Below are positions 1-7,426 of a DNA stretch of 64,000 nucleotides, in pieces; the stretch's first letter is position 1; each line of letters begins with the position of its first letter. The notes beneath the pieces are model-generated. The model was not told the DNA's origin. It did not search any database and was given only the letters and a program-made list of their open reading frames with translations. The DNA comes from Mucilaginibacter flavus (GTDB taxonomy: Bacteria > Bacteroidota > Bacteroidia > Sphingobacteriales > Sphingobacteriaceae): contig NZ_JAUFPS010000028.1 of the NCBI RefSeq assembly GCF_030409315.1, positions 1-64,000 on the forward strand. Reading direction: 5' to 3'. The translations under genes were made by a program, and so were the position numbers.

Positions 1-1746
1 GCATTTGCTGCAACTCAAAAGTCAGCTAACCCAGTGGTCAATTTGGCCCGGAACAGGGTGGTCAACATCTCCATAATATACACTGAATTTTCAAACATTG
101 CATACCAAAGAATTTTTAATGAAAAAGTGCTTGCCTTTTTAGATACGAAGGATTTTAAATCGAAACTTGCCGAATATATAGATAAATATAACGAACTAAT
201 AGACACATCTACTTACTTTAAAAAAGGAATTTTTAATCATAATAATGCATCGACAATTGCAAAAAATTTGAAAGACAATGGTTTTTTTAAAGCTAACCAT
301 TCCGTTTCCCTTAATAGCGTTGGTAATAATACCGTTATTACCACCGAAGCCGAATTAGAAAATGTAATTCAGCACGAAAAGGAAAGTATATTAAATGACC
401 CAGGATTAGTTAAAGCGTTCGAAGATATTGACAAAAAAATCACAAGTAATCAAGACTTAAGGGAGTTCCGCGATTTTATCGAAGGCAATCAAGTAATACT
501 TCCTGAATTAGCAAATCTAAATGCACTCAAGCAAAAACTATGGATCTCGTACTTGAAGTTAAATGTAGAAATTTACAAATCCTTAGCAGCTGAATACGAG
601 CAGGGATCAAAGGAAATTGAATCTATCGTTGAACAAGCAAAACAGGAAGCAACCCAATGGCGCACAGTAATTGAAGAGTTCAATAGGAGATTTTTTGTAC
701 CATTCAAATTATCTATAGATAATCAAGAGGATGTAATTCTTAAAAGTGATGGCCCTAACATAAAATTTGTATTTGAAGATTTTGGAGAAACAGCATCCGT
801 TGAAGAAGACGAATTATTTAAAGTCTTAAGTGGTGGAGAACTTAGAGCCTTATATATATTAAACATCATATTTGAGGTTGAAGCAAGAAAGCAAGCGAAT
901 ATTGAAACACTTTTTGTCGTTGATGATATAGCCGATTCCTTTGACTATAAAAATAAATATGCCATCATTGAATACTTGAAGGACATTTCTAATGAATCTG
1001 GGATTTTCAAGCAAATCATATTAACTCATAATTTTGACTTCTATAGAACAGTCAGTGCGCGATTAGATATGAGTCGCGATCATAAATTAAGTACGGTAAA
1101 GACCTCGACTGGAATTGAATTAAAAACAGAGAAGTATCAAAATAATCCGTTCACCTTTTGGAAGAATGAGTTTCATAAACAGACTCAAAAGCCAATGTTA
1201 ATTGCAGCTATACCATTTGTTCGCAGCATAGCAGAGTTTTCCGGGGATGATGCTAACTTCTTAAAATTAACTTCTTTGCTGCACATTAAAGAGGATACCA
1301 GTTCAATTACGATTAAGGATTTAGAGACTGTCTATAAAGCAGTTTTGAAAGACAAAGCTAATTTGGTATTAACCGATCCTCAAACCCTTGTCCTCGACCT
1401 AATTTATTCAACTGCTCAGACAATTTTAGGTCAAGCTGCACAAGATATTGATCTTGAAAACAAAATCGTTCTTGCAATCGCTATCCGGTTAAAAGCAGAA
1501 GAATATATGATTAGAGAGATAAATGATGATGCTTTTTGGAAAGGAATTGCAAAAAATCAAACTTTTGCATTATTTGAAAAATTTGTTCAATTATTTCCAA
1601 ATCGAAATGAGGAAATAAGATTGTTGAAGCAAGTCAATCTAATGACACCTGAAAATATTCATATTAATTCTTTCATGTATGAACCGATTTTAGATATGTC
1701 TAACGAACATCTGAAACAACTATATACCTCAATTAGTCAATTATGA
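1..1746 (+). CDS. AAA_13/SMC-like ATPase, 5' end outside window
   Basis: This is the C-terminal part of a large ABC/SMC-type ATPase. The frame is open to base 1 with no stop, and the first possible start (GTG at 34) has no clear ribosome site, so the gene begins upstream; the N-terminal Walker A is therefore not visible. The visible ATPase half has the ABC signature LSGGE (826-840), Walker B ETLFVVDD (904-927) and an H-loop LTHNFDF (1021-1041). Helical, coiled-coil-like sequence precedes it and about 200 extra residues follow it. This order fits the AAA_13 group, which includes PrrC/RloC-type anticodon nucleases and other phage-defence ATPases; no nuclease motif is recognised here, so defence is an inference from family and from its place as cargo in a mobile element. 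It is more AT-rich than the chromosomal genes, consistent with transfer. Confidence 0.75.
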   Translation, partial: AFAATQKSANPVVNLARNRVVNISIIYTEFSNIAYQRIFNEKVLAFLDTKDFKSKLAEYIDKYNELIDTSTYFKKGIFNHNNASTIAKNLKDNGFFKANHSVSLNSVGNNTVITTEAELENVIQHEKESILNDPGLVKAFEDIDKKITSNQDLREFRDFIEGNQVILPELANLNALKQKLWISYLKLNVEIYKSLAAEYEQGSKEIESIVEQAKQEATQWRTVIEEFNRRFFVPFKLSIDNQEDVILKSDGPNIKFVFEDFGETASVEEDELFKVLSGGELRALYILNIIFEVEARKQANIETLFVVDDIADSFDYKNKYAIIEYLKDISNESGIFKQIILTHNFDFYRTVSARLDMSRDHKLSTVKTSTGIELKTEKYQNNPFTFWKNEFHKQTQKPMLIAAIPFVRSIAEFSGDDANFLKLTSLLHIKEDTSSITIKDLETVYKAVLKDKANLVLTDPQTLVLDLIYSTAQTILGQAAQDIDLENKIVLAIAIRLKAEEYMIREINDDAFWKGIAKNQTFALFEKFVQLFPNRNEEIRLLKQVNLMTPENIHINSFMYEPILDMSNEHLKQLYTSISQL

Positions 1747-1904
1747 TTTAAGACAACTTTTATATAGGATTAGGTTTGAGCAAGCCATGTTTTCGCCATG
1801 CGAAAACTGTGCTTGTCGGGACACCCGAACCCGAAAAACACTTCACTTTGTTCAGCATTTTTTAAATAGTACCGATAGATTTTTGGGGGCTTAACGCCAT
1901 GTTG

Positions 1905-2092
1905 CGGAAAAGGGCGGCTTATAATGTGTGTCAAAAACATCATAAAGCCGCCCCAATTTATCCGCGCTCTGAAGTGTGGTAAGCCACTATAATTTCGACA
2001 TTTCACAGTTAAGCGAATTTACGGGCGGTATTACCATATCACTTTTAGATACTAGAGTAAACCGCCCGTTAGCAATCCGCAGGCGTGCAAAC
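1905..2092. repeat. Two-hairpin structured repeat, copy A
   Basis: This gene-free DNA has two inverted repeats. Hairpin 1 is GGGCGGCTT (1912-1920) with AAGCCGCCC (1945-1953); hairpin 2 is ACGGGCGGT (2021-2029) with ACCGCCCGT (2061-2069). A conserved tail, CCGCAGGCGTGCAAA (2077-2091), follows. The same order recurs about 220 bp downstream as copy B. The whole stretch 1747-2418 has no convincing gene; small frames at 1770-2006 and 2085-2348 simply cross these repeats. A further short hairpin (GTTTTCGC 1789-1796 with GCGAAAAC 1800-1807) lies just after the ATPase gene. The function is unknown: a structured RNA, a recombination site or a decayed cassette are all possible. Confidence 0.6.
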
Positions 2093-2121
2093 CTTCCGTT
2101 ATTTTCTTTTTGTCAGGTTAC

Positions 2122-2312
2122 GAAACAAGGTGGCTTTGCTTGTGCTTGATATTTCAAAACAACAGGCAAGCCAACCATATTTCCGCTTGGGCGTAGTAGG
2201 CCACCATAGTTTAAAACAAATATTCATACGCTTATGGATTTACGAGCGGTATTATCAAACCAGGTTTTATAGTTTAATAAACCGCCCGTTATATTCCACA
2301 GGGGTGCGAATT
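2122..2312. repeat. Two-hairpin structured repeat, copy B
   Basis: This is a diverged second copy of the 1905-2092 unit. Hairpin 1 is weaker (GGCTT 2132-2136 with AAGCC 2168-2172). Hairpin 2 is ACGAGCGGT (2242-2250) with ACCGCCCGT (2281-2289), one mismatch. The conserved stretches GCCAC-ATA, ATTTACG-GCGGTATTA, TAAACCGCCCGTTA and the tail CC-CAGG-GTGC-AA (2296-2310) appear in the same order and spacing as copy A. A GGCGG (2341-2345)/CCGCC (2381-2385) pair just after it might be a decayed third start. Confidence 0.55.
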
Positions 2313-2418
2313 CTCAGGAGCAATTTATTGGCGGCCCAGGGGCGGTAACAACATAATACTACTACCTTTAATGTGTCTATCCGCCTTCCAATTGCCGCTA
2401 AGGGTGTTGCAAAACCCA

Positions 2419-2997
2419 TTACCTCTTTTTAACTTCCCTGTTATATATAAGCCATGCCGCTGAATATAATTTCAGCATTTTCTTATTTACTTTTCTGATC
2501 TCCCTGCAATCAAGTTCTTCATCCCCGCCCTTTACACATAGTGCTGCGTACAGCCACTCTTCTAAATAGTCCCGGTATTGTTGTAAGCCCATTTTCCTGA
2601 ATAAGCATTTTACTGCTTTATAAGGGTTACGCAATTCTTTTTGTTTAAGGTTCTTTGGGTACCAGTCTAGTTTTTCCTTTTCACGTTCTATCTCCAGATC
2701 GCTTACTACTGTTTTGTTGATTGTCGAATTAGCGTAGCTGTAATACAATAAGGAAATCGCTTCCAGAAGCCTGATGTTTAGCTTATAAATGAATAATAAC
2801 GTCCCCGGTCCGTGATTTTTATCACAAAAGATCTTATCATGGGTCACATAATAACGCCACTTTTTAAGCTTTTTTTTGTGACCGGTCACCCAGTCAATTG
2901 CAAAAAATTCAGTAACCACAATTAGCGGATTCATCATCTCTTTATGATAAAGGCTTTTAGGGTAATTCTCCCAAGGTGTATATTCAGGTGTGTACAT
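2419..2997 (-). CDS. Hypothetical protein in mobile element
   Basis: This encodes a 192-residue basic, aromatic-rich protein of unrecognised family. It has no signal peptide, no membrane helix and no obvious catalytic motif; Lys/Arg-rich stretches (HKKKLKKW near residue 41 and REVKKR at the C terminus) would suit nucleic-acid binding, but that is a guess. The ATG at 2997 is the only sensible start. The gene is divergent from the XRE regulator at 3134, and the 136-bp gap between them contains inverted repeats, so the regulator may control it. It belongs to the accessory cargo between the ATPase and the mobilization genes. Confidence 0.65.
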   Translation of the reverse strand: MYTPEYTPWENYPKSLYHKEMMNPLIVVTEFFAIDWVTGHKKKLKKWRYYVTHDKIFCDKNHGPGTLLFIYKLNIRLLEAISLLYYSYANSTINKTVVSDLEIEREKEKLDWYPKNLKQKELRNPYKAVKCLFRKMGLQQYRDYLEEWLYAALCVKGGDEELDCREIRKVNKKMLKLYSAAWLIYNREVKKR

Positions 2998-3066
2998 ACA
3001 ATTATTCTTGTTGTCAATCCGCTAACTGTTATACAAACTAACAGGTTAAAATTGCCGTACCGAACC

Positions 3067-3099
3067 ACAACCGTTTGTATTTTACAATAAAGCGGTTGT
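3067..3099. promoter_or_regulatory. Inverted repeat in XRE divergent promoter region
   Basis: ACAACCG (3067-3073) and CGGTTGT (3093-3099) form a perfect 7-bp inverted repeat about 35 bp before the XRE start; a second small repeat, CTGTT/AACAG, lies near 3026-3044. Such dyads between a Cro/CI-type regulator and a divergent gene are typical operators. TACATTTA just after the repeat resembles the Bacteroidota TAnnTTTG -7 element. Confidence 0.4.
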
Positions 3100-3133
3100 T
3101 TTGTACATTTACGTTTTAGAATACATTTGACTT

Positions 3134-3520
3134 ATGGCAGAACCTACATTACATATCGGAAGAAAAATCGGGCGTATTCGTGAACTACGTGGTATCAAGC
3201 AAGAAGCCTTAGCGGCAGAATTAGGTATAAGTCAACAAGCTGTTTCTAAGATTGAACAAAGCGAGGATATTGAGGATTCGTCTTTAATTAAAATAGCAGA
3301 AGCACTTGGTGTTACCACCGATGCGATAAAAAATTTTACGGAGGATGCCGTATTCAATTACTTTAATAATTTCCATGACAACAGTACTGGAGATTTCCGT
3401 CACCACTGCACATTCAATCCTATAGATAAAATTGTAGAACTATACAATGAGAAAGTGGAGTTACTGGAACGTTTATTAGCTAGCGAAAAAGAAAAAAACG
3501 ACTTATTGAAAGGTAAGTAA
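3134..3520 (+). CDS. XRE-family transcriptional regulator
   Basis: This encodes a 128-residue DNA-binding protein. Residues about 9-65 are a Cro/CI-type helix-turn-helix domain (GRKIGRIRELRGIKQEALA, then GISQQAVSKIEQ as turn and recognition helix). The C-terminal 40 residues are charged and helical (IVELYNEKVELLERLLASEKEKND) and look like a coiled-coil dimerization segment. It probably represses its own promoter and the divergent gene at 2997 through dyads in the shared intergenic region. It is likely the element's regulator, and its target could also include the mobilization genes. Confidence 0.85.
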   Translation: MAEPTLHIGRKIGRIRELRGIKQEALAAELGISQQAVSKIEQSEDIEDSSLIKIAEALGVTTDAIKNFTEDAVFNYFNNFHDNSTGDFRHHCTFNPIDKIVELYNEKVELLERLLASEKEKNDLLKGK

Positions 3521-3522
3521 TT

Positions 3523-3765
3523 TTATAGAGGGCAAGGCGGACAATCAGGATCAGCAGCCTTACCCATTGTGTTTTTGTTTTTTAATAATTCGTGTAGCCG
3601 CTGCTCTACTTTATCTACTGACATTTCCACGGGCAGTCCCAGGTCTTTATCTTCCAATGACCTGTACCAGGCCTGCAATTCCTGTAATTCAGCCTCTGTA
3701 AGCAAATTCATTCGCCACTTCTGTGCCAGGCTTAAAATGTGGGTTTTATAATCTTCGTTGATCAT
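3523..3765 (-). CDS. Small protein resembling FecR N-terminal domain
   Basis: This encodes 80 residues. The core, LLTEAELQELQAWYRSLED (about residues 20-38), resembles the helical N-terminal segment of Bacteroidota FecR anti-sigma factors, but the membrane helix and periplasmic FecR domain are absent. A CPPC motif lies at the very C terminus, four residues before the end. It is convergent with the XRE gene, 2 bp from its stop, and downstream of the relaxase on the same strand with a 29-bp gap, so it may be the last gene of the mobilization operon. It could be a small regulator or a remnant; the similarity is short. Confidence 0.55.
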   Translation of the reverse strand: MINEDYKTHILSLAQKWRMNLLTEAELQELQAWYRSLEDKDLGLPVEMSVDKVEQRLHELLKNKNTMGKAADPDCPPCPL

Positions 3766-3794
3766 TGCGGTAGATTAGTCTGTTGTAAATATAA

Positions 3795-4904
3795 CTATCT
3801 TCCCGAACGCCTGCTCTTCCTGCGATACATCGCATCATCTTCATCATGGCTTATCTGGATATTAACACCATCAAAGCTGCCACCGCTATGATCAATGGAA
3901 CGAGAATCAAATAGAACAGCATTCTGATCTGCTTCCAGTGGTCTTTCTCTACCTGGCTGATCTTCTGATCCAGTTTGATCAGCAGGTGTTTGTTCGCTTC
4001 CGAAAGATTCAGTGTCGTTTGAACTGCATGTATAAAGGTCAATACCTCTGTCTCCGTTGTTTCCCGCTGTTGTGTGTTCCCCGTAGACTCGTCTTGTCTT
4101 GCTGTTTGTTTCGCTAATTGCTTTGCTGTCTCTAGTTTGTTCATAATTGATCTTTTTTATTATTTCTGCCCATTTAAAACTGTTGCCGAGTGCCTGCCCT
4201 TTTATTTTAAAGCCTTTATGGAAATAGGTGATACCGGTGATCCGGCCTGTCGATGCCTGGTTGAAAAGAAGATTGATCCCTGCCTGTTCTGCTTTTTGGA
4301 TAAATGCTGACAGGGTTAGCCCCCGTTGGTTCAGGATCTTCTTCATGATCTCCTGCATAACCATCTTTTGTGATGGCTTGCCCGTTCGTATCACCATCTC
4401 TATTTCGTCTTTCTTAGCCGCTCTTTGTGGTGTTCTGTGGCTTGATTCGACTGCGGTGAGATTAAATTGCTTTTCGATGTCCCGTAATATGCTTTCACTT
4501 CTCTTATAATTGTTACTGTCTGATACGACCTGTCCATCAAATGTTATCCGGTTAACCAGTAAATGAATATGCGGATGATCGGCATCGTGATGCCTGAATA
4601 TGAAATACTGGTTATTGCCAAAACCGTTTGCTTCTAAATAGCGATGTGCAATATCTAATATTGGTTCGTTGGATAAATTATCTTCTTTAGAGAAATTTAG
4701 GCTGGTATGGTAGACATAGCGGTTGAGGTTTGGCCGCTGCTCGCGTACTAATGCGATCTCCTGCTTGATACGGTCCTTATCCAGGCTGCTAAAATTCGTA
4801 TCCAGTAATTCGGCTCTTTGCTTAGGATCGGGGTGGTACATTTTCTTCAGGTTATAGTTTAAAGCGCCCATAAAGCTTTTACCAATTTTCTGACTGGCTA
4901 TCAT
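3795..4904 (-). CDS. Relaxase/mobilization nuclease (MobA/VirD2-like)
   Basis: This 369-residue relaxase would nick the transfer origin and lead the strand during conjugative mobilization. An early Tyr in GALNYNLKK (about residue 17) is the likely nucleophile, and RHHDADHPHIHLLVNRI (about residues 104-120) is the metal-binding three-His motif. The first 250 residues form the relaxase core; the last 110 are polar, low-complexity and probably disordered, and their DNA also encodes a nested frame (3851-4144). The start overlaps the end of mobC by 26 bp, indicating translational coupling. No type IV coupling or secretion genes are visible, so the element should need a helper for transfer. Confidence 0.9.
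   Translation of the reverse strand: MIASQKIGKSFMGALNYNLKKMYHPDPKQRAELLDTNFSSLDKDRIKQEIALVREQRPNLNRYVYHTSLNFSKEDNLSNEPILDIAHRYLEANGFGNNQYFIFRHHDADHPHIHLLVNRITFDGQVVSDSNNYKRSESILRDIEKQFNLTAVESSHRTPQRAAKKDEIEMVIRTGKPSQKMVMQEIMKKILNQRGLTLSAFIQKAEQAGINLLFNQASTGRITGITYFHKGFKIKGQALGNSFKWAEIIKKINYEQTRDSKAISETNSKTRRVYGEHTTAGNNGDRGIDLYTCSSNDTESFGSEQTPADQTGSEDQPGRERPLEADQNAVLFDSRSIDHSGGSFDGVNIQISHDEDDAMYRRKSRRSGR
3851..4144 (-). CDS. Small membrane protein nested in relaxase gene
   Basis: This is a 97-residue frame lying wholly inside the 3' third of the relaxase gene, same strand, another frame. It has protein-like features: a soluble helical N-terminal part (residues 1-72) with regular charge, and one clean membrane helix near the C terminus (LILVPLIIAVAALMVLI). 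AAAAAGATC just before its ATG could serve as a ribosome site. The relaxase frame over the same bases encodes low-complexity sequence, which is what one expects if the second frame is the constrained one. It may be a mobilization accessory protein anchored in the membrane. An alternative is that it is a chance open frame. Confidence 0.5.
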   Translation of the reverse strand: MNKLETAKQLAKQTARQDESTGNTQQRETTETEVLTFIHAVQTTLNLSEANKHLLIKLDQKISQVEKDHWKQIRMLFYLILVPLIIAVAALMVLISR

Positions 4905-5235
4905 CGAGTAAAAGTTTAATGATGGATTCCTGCTGCCGTTGCAGCACTGCGATCAAACTCAATATTCTGGTAGGCATGATATTGGCGTTTGCTTTTCTTG
5001 CCAGTTGGTTCAGGTTAACACCGATCTTTTTAAGTTCATAATAAGTGCTACTGTCAATCTTTGGCATTTTTGGTTCGGGGAATTTGCCCTTGAAGAACCG
5101 TTCCCGCATCAGTGATCCGGGCGCTTTTCCGCATAGCCTTGCTAACTCTTCCAGCTTTCTTAATTCAGCGGGTGTCAGCCGAACGGTAAAGTTGATCGAG
5201 CGCCGGTTGTCTTCGGAAAGTTTCGGCCTGGCCAT
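4879..5235 (-). CDS. MobC-like mobilization accessory protein
   Basis: This encodes 118 residues. The N-terminal part (SINFTVRLTPAELRKLEELA, about residues 13-32) is a ribbon-helix-helix-type DNA-binding motif, followed by KKIGVNLNQLARKAN (about 68-82), a segment typical of MobC proteins. It should bind oriT and help the relaxase load. It is the first gene of the mob operon, and its start lies directly beside the GGTACTGAT/ATCAGTACC dyad, so autoregulation is likely. Confidence 0.85.
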   Translation of the reverse strand: MARPKLSEDNRRSINFTVRLTPAELRKLEELARLCGKAPGSLMRERFFKGKFPEPKMPKIDSSTYYELKKIGVNLNQLARKANANIMPTRILSLIAVLQRQQESIIKLLLDDSQSENW

Positions 5236-5236
5236 A

Positions 5237-5270
5237 GGTACTGATAAGTTAATGCTAACACATCAGTACC
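5237..5270. promoter_or_regulatory. Dyad at mobC start, likely MobC operator
   Basis: GGTACTGAT (5237-5245) and ATCAGTACC (5262-5270) form a perfect 9-bp inverted repeat beginning one base upstream of the mobC start codon. Its position suits an autoregulatory operator for the ribbon-helix-helix MobC. Confidence 0.45.
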
Positions 5271-5399
5271 GCCGTCACAAAATTAGCACCGCCTTTAAAC
5301 GGTCAAGGATATATAAACAGCGCAATTTGATCTGTTATTTATAGGTGCGCTGTCCTTGACCGTTCAAAGGCTTACTGCTACCAGCTGTTTAAGCGGTAC
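5267..5399. other. Candidate oriT: large nested palindrome
   Basis: The only gene-free gap in the mobilization region contains nested inverted repeats. An 18-bp arm (5292-5309) pairs with 5353-5370 at 17 of 18 bases; inside it CAGCGCA (5318-5324) pairs with TGCGCTG (5346-5352), with an 8-nt bulge on the left side; outside, GTACCGC (5267-5273) pairs with GCGGTAC (5393-5399). Position directly upstream of mobC-mobA and the strong hairpin make this the best oriT candidate. The nick site cannot be read from sequence alone. Confidence 0.55.
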
Positions 5400-5456
5400 A
5401 ATGGGTTGGTCTGTACTGAAAAATTGAGTGGATTGAATTTGGGTTATGGACATGGC

Positions 5457-5738
5457 TTAGTGATTGCCTTTCGTTTTCTCTTTTGCCTGTTCGAAGATCT
5501 TCATGATATCATCGTATCTGTAATAGATGATACCGCCTACTCTTGTAAATGGCAGGGTGCCATTTACTCTCAGGTTTTGCAAAGTTCCCGGCGAAATCTT
5601 CAGGAGGTTCTTTACCTGGTAACTCTTCAATAACTTTCTTGGTTCTTCGCCAGTTCCATTCGTTTTCCTGATCTCGCTGATCAGCCTTTCTTCTAATTCG
5701 ATCAGATCTTGTTTGGTTACGATCTCTATTCCTGCCAT
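5457..5738 (-). CDS. Helix-turn-helix protein, excisionase-like
   Basis: Starting at the ATG at 5738 gives a 93-residue protein beginning MAGIEIVTKQ; an upstream frame extension exists but is Cys/Phe-rich and unlike the family. The C-terminal half is a MerR/excisionase-type winged HTH (LLKSYQVKNLLKISPGTLQNLRVNG, then GGIIYYRYDDIMKIF). Such HTH_17 proteins sit beside integrases in Bacteroidota elements and act as recombination directionality factors or regulators. It lies between the oriT candidate and the integrase. Confidence 0.75.
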   Translation of the reverse strand: MAGIEIVTKQDLIELEERLISEIRKTNGTGEEPRKLLKSYQVKNLLKISPGTLQNLRVNGTLPFTRVGGIIYYRYDDIMKIFEQAKEKTKGNH

Positions 5739-5821
5739 GATTAATAAATTTTGCTTGAATACATTTTTGTTTAATTCGTTATGGCAGCAAAAGAACTTAT
5801 TTGAACAAGGTGAAAACAGTG

Positions 5822-5853
5822 AAAGGGAGTGAAAGAAATCTTTCACTCCCTTT
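5822..5853. terminator. Perfect 14-bp hairpin between HTH and integrase genes
   Basis: AAAGGGAGTGAAAG (5822-5835) and CTTTCACTCCCTTT (5840-5853) form a perfect stem with a 4-nt loop. A second palindrome (CTAAGG 5889-5894 with CCTTAG 5908-5913) lies closer to the integrase stop. The pair probably ends integrase transcription, though the reverse-strand U-tract is weak; a recombination role is possible. Confidence 0.45.
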
Positions 5854-5935
5854 TGGTTTTTGGAATAAGTATCAGCTTATCAATCTTTCTAAGGTGCCAA
5901 ATTGGCTCCTTAGATAAACCCAACAATATGGTGGC

Positions 5936-7174
5936 TTAAGATGCCACGGTGGGAATACCACTCAATTTTTGACGCAGTGCTTTCATATCCATGCTTACCT
6001 TTTGTTCTCTGACCCGTGCATAAATTTGAGTTGTTGTAATTTTAGTGTGGCCGAGCATTTTGCTTACTGATTCGATTGGAACGCCGTTACCTAATGTGAT
6101 TGTAGTGGCAAAAGTGTGTCTGGCCATGTGAGTAGTCAGGTTTTTGGATATGCCGCACAGATCAGCTATTTCTTTTAAGTAGGCATTCATTTTCTGATTG
6201 CTTTTCATAGGTAATATCCTGCCAGTGTAAATGCAATCTTCATGAGTTTTGTATCTGTTTATGATTTCAATTGCCTGGGGGAGCAATGGCACGTTGGCAA
6301 CAATTTCAGTTTTGGTCCGGCTCGTTTTAACCCACATCTCATTGTCTTTACCTACAGCTATATTAGCCATAGATAATTTGCAAGCATCGACAAAAGCGTA
6401 GCCAGTATAGCAGCTAAAAAGAAAACAGTCCCTTACTTCTTCAAGACGTTTAACTGCAAAAACTTTTTCAGTAAGTCGCTTAACTTCTTCTTCTGTCAGT
6501 TCTTCACGGACAACTTTGCGCGTGGTGCATTTAAAGGCAGCAAAAGGATTATAGCTAATCCAGTGATTATTGACAGATATGCTAATTATCCTTTTCAGCC
6601 TTTTTATGTAAGACATCGCGGTGTTATGGTCTATTCCTGCTTCTATCTTTAAGTATTTTTCGAATCCCGTAATAAAGCTATATTCAAGCGTGTCAAGGTA
6701 CATATCTGTTTTATTGTGCTTGTGGCTAATAAATTCTGCAACCTTGCTTCTTATCGTCTTGTATTTAGTCAGCGTGGCCCTTACGTAGTCTTTTCCTATC
6801 AAGCTTTCTATATCATGATTGTGTTCGTCGAATACTTGAAGGAGTGCTCGCCGTTCGTCGGGTACGCCAGTAAACTTATTTTTAATTTCTTCCGCGGATA
6901 TAAAGTCGCTGTTCTTTTGTAGCTCACTGTATATTTTAAATATTTCCTCCGATACCTGGTGAATGTGATTGTTGATAGTGCGGACTTCATTCCCGCTCCC
7001 TTTCATAAAGCCCGTCTTAGCATCCCACTTTTGTGGATTTACTTTCTTTTTAAGCGAGATCTCCGCTCTTTTTCCCATTACTGTAACTCTTGCGTACAAG
7101 GGAATTTGCCCATTAACATCTGATTTTGCTTTGTTTGCCCAGATCAGGATTGAAAAGCTGTTAGAATTCTTCAT
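5936..7174 (-). CDS. Tyrosine recombinase / integrase, IntDOT-like
   Basis: This site-specific recombinase integrates and excises the element. The ATG at 7174 (MKNSNSFSILIWANKAKSD) is preferred to 7237 because Bacteroidota integrases start with this arm-binding region. Order: arm-binding/SAM-like N-terminal half, then the catalytic domain with HMARHTFATT (His-x-x-Arg), LGHTKITTTQIYARV (His and nucleophile Tyr). The usual first Arg of the tetrad is replaced: the segment reads CYTGYAFVDACKL, with Ala where TGLR is expected. Loss of this Arg is a known trait of the CTnDOT integrase group. The gene sits next to tRNA-Asp, the expected target. Confidence 0.9.
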   Translation of the reverse strand: MKNSNSFSILIWANKAKSDVNGQIPLYARVTVMGKRAEISLKKKVNPQKWDAKTGFMKGSGNEVRTINNHIHQVSEEIFKIYSELQKNSDFISAEEIKNKFTGVPDERRALLQVFDEHNHDIESLIGKDYVRATLTKYKTIRSKVAEFISHKHNKTDMYLDTLEYSFITGFEKYLKIEAGIDHNTAMSYIKRLKRIISISVNNHWISYNPFAAFKCTTRKVVREELTEEEVKRLTEKVFAVKRLEEVRDCFLFSCYTGYAFVDACKLSMANIAVGKDNEMWVKTSRTKTEIVANVPLLPQAIEIINRYKTHEDCIYTGRILPMKSNQKMNAYLKEIADLCGISKNLTTHMARHTFATTITLGNGVPIESVSKMLGHTKITTTQIYARVREQKVSMDMKALRQKLSGIPTVAS

Positions 7175-7277
7175 AAATAACCATTTTTTGGATAAAAGAT
7201 TTAATAAATTTTGAACTGTTTTGATGCTGTTTTGCATCGATTTAATTCATTCAAAATCAATTAGTTAAATCTATATT

Positions 7278-7325
7278 CGGTTACCTAATTTAGGTGGTTC
7301 AAATAGGTAACCGAATAGGTAACCG
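7278..7325. repeat. TAGGTAACCG repeats, possible integrase arm sites
   Basis: The 10-mer TAGGTAACCG occurs twice in tandem (7304-7313 and 7316-7325, 12-bp period) and once inverted as CGGTTACCTA (7278-7287). They lie between the integrase start and the tRNA, where arm-type or excisionase sites are expected; they could also be an operator for the integrase promoter. Confidence 0.45.
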
Positions 7326-7371
7326 AGTGAACCATAAATCTTGACCTGAAACGTGCGGATTTGACATAAAA

Positions 7372-7402
7372 AAACCGCTTAAATCAATGATTTAAGCGGT
7401 TT
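7372..7402 (-). terminator. Terminator downstream of tRNA-Asp
   Basis: A 15-bp perfect stem (7372-7386 with 7388-7402) is followed on the reverse strand by a run of seven T. It lies 25 bp past the tRNA 3' end and should end its transcript. If the element integrated in the tRNA 3' end, this hairpin is element-borne. Confidence 0.75.
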
Positions 7403-7426
7403 AAGAGGGTTTTGATACCCTTTTAG

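Noticed and set aside
1814..1836. TCGGGACACCCGAACCCG resembles the tRNA-Asp T-arm end and could be the left attachment site
   Set aside because: It needs a 2-bp insertion and a mismatch to align and contains its own small palindrome; the match is too short.
1905..2312. The hairpins end in CCCGTTA and recall integron attC sites
   Set aside because: The paired RYYYAAC and GTTRRRY core sites are not present in either copy and no integron integrase is seen.
1770..2348. Open frames of 78 and 87 codons across the hairpin repeats
   Set aside because: They run through the inverted repeats, on opposite strands, and the encoded proteins have no features of real genes.
7278..7325. Regular 10-mer repeats as a CRISPR-like array
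   Set aside because: Units are 10 bp with 2-bp gaps and no spacers; no cas genes are present.
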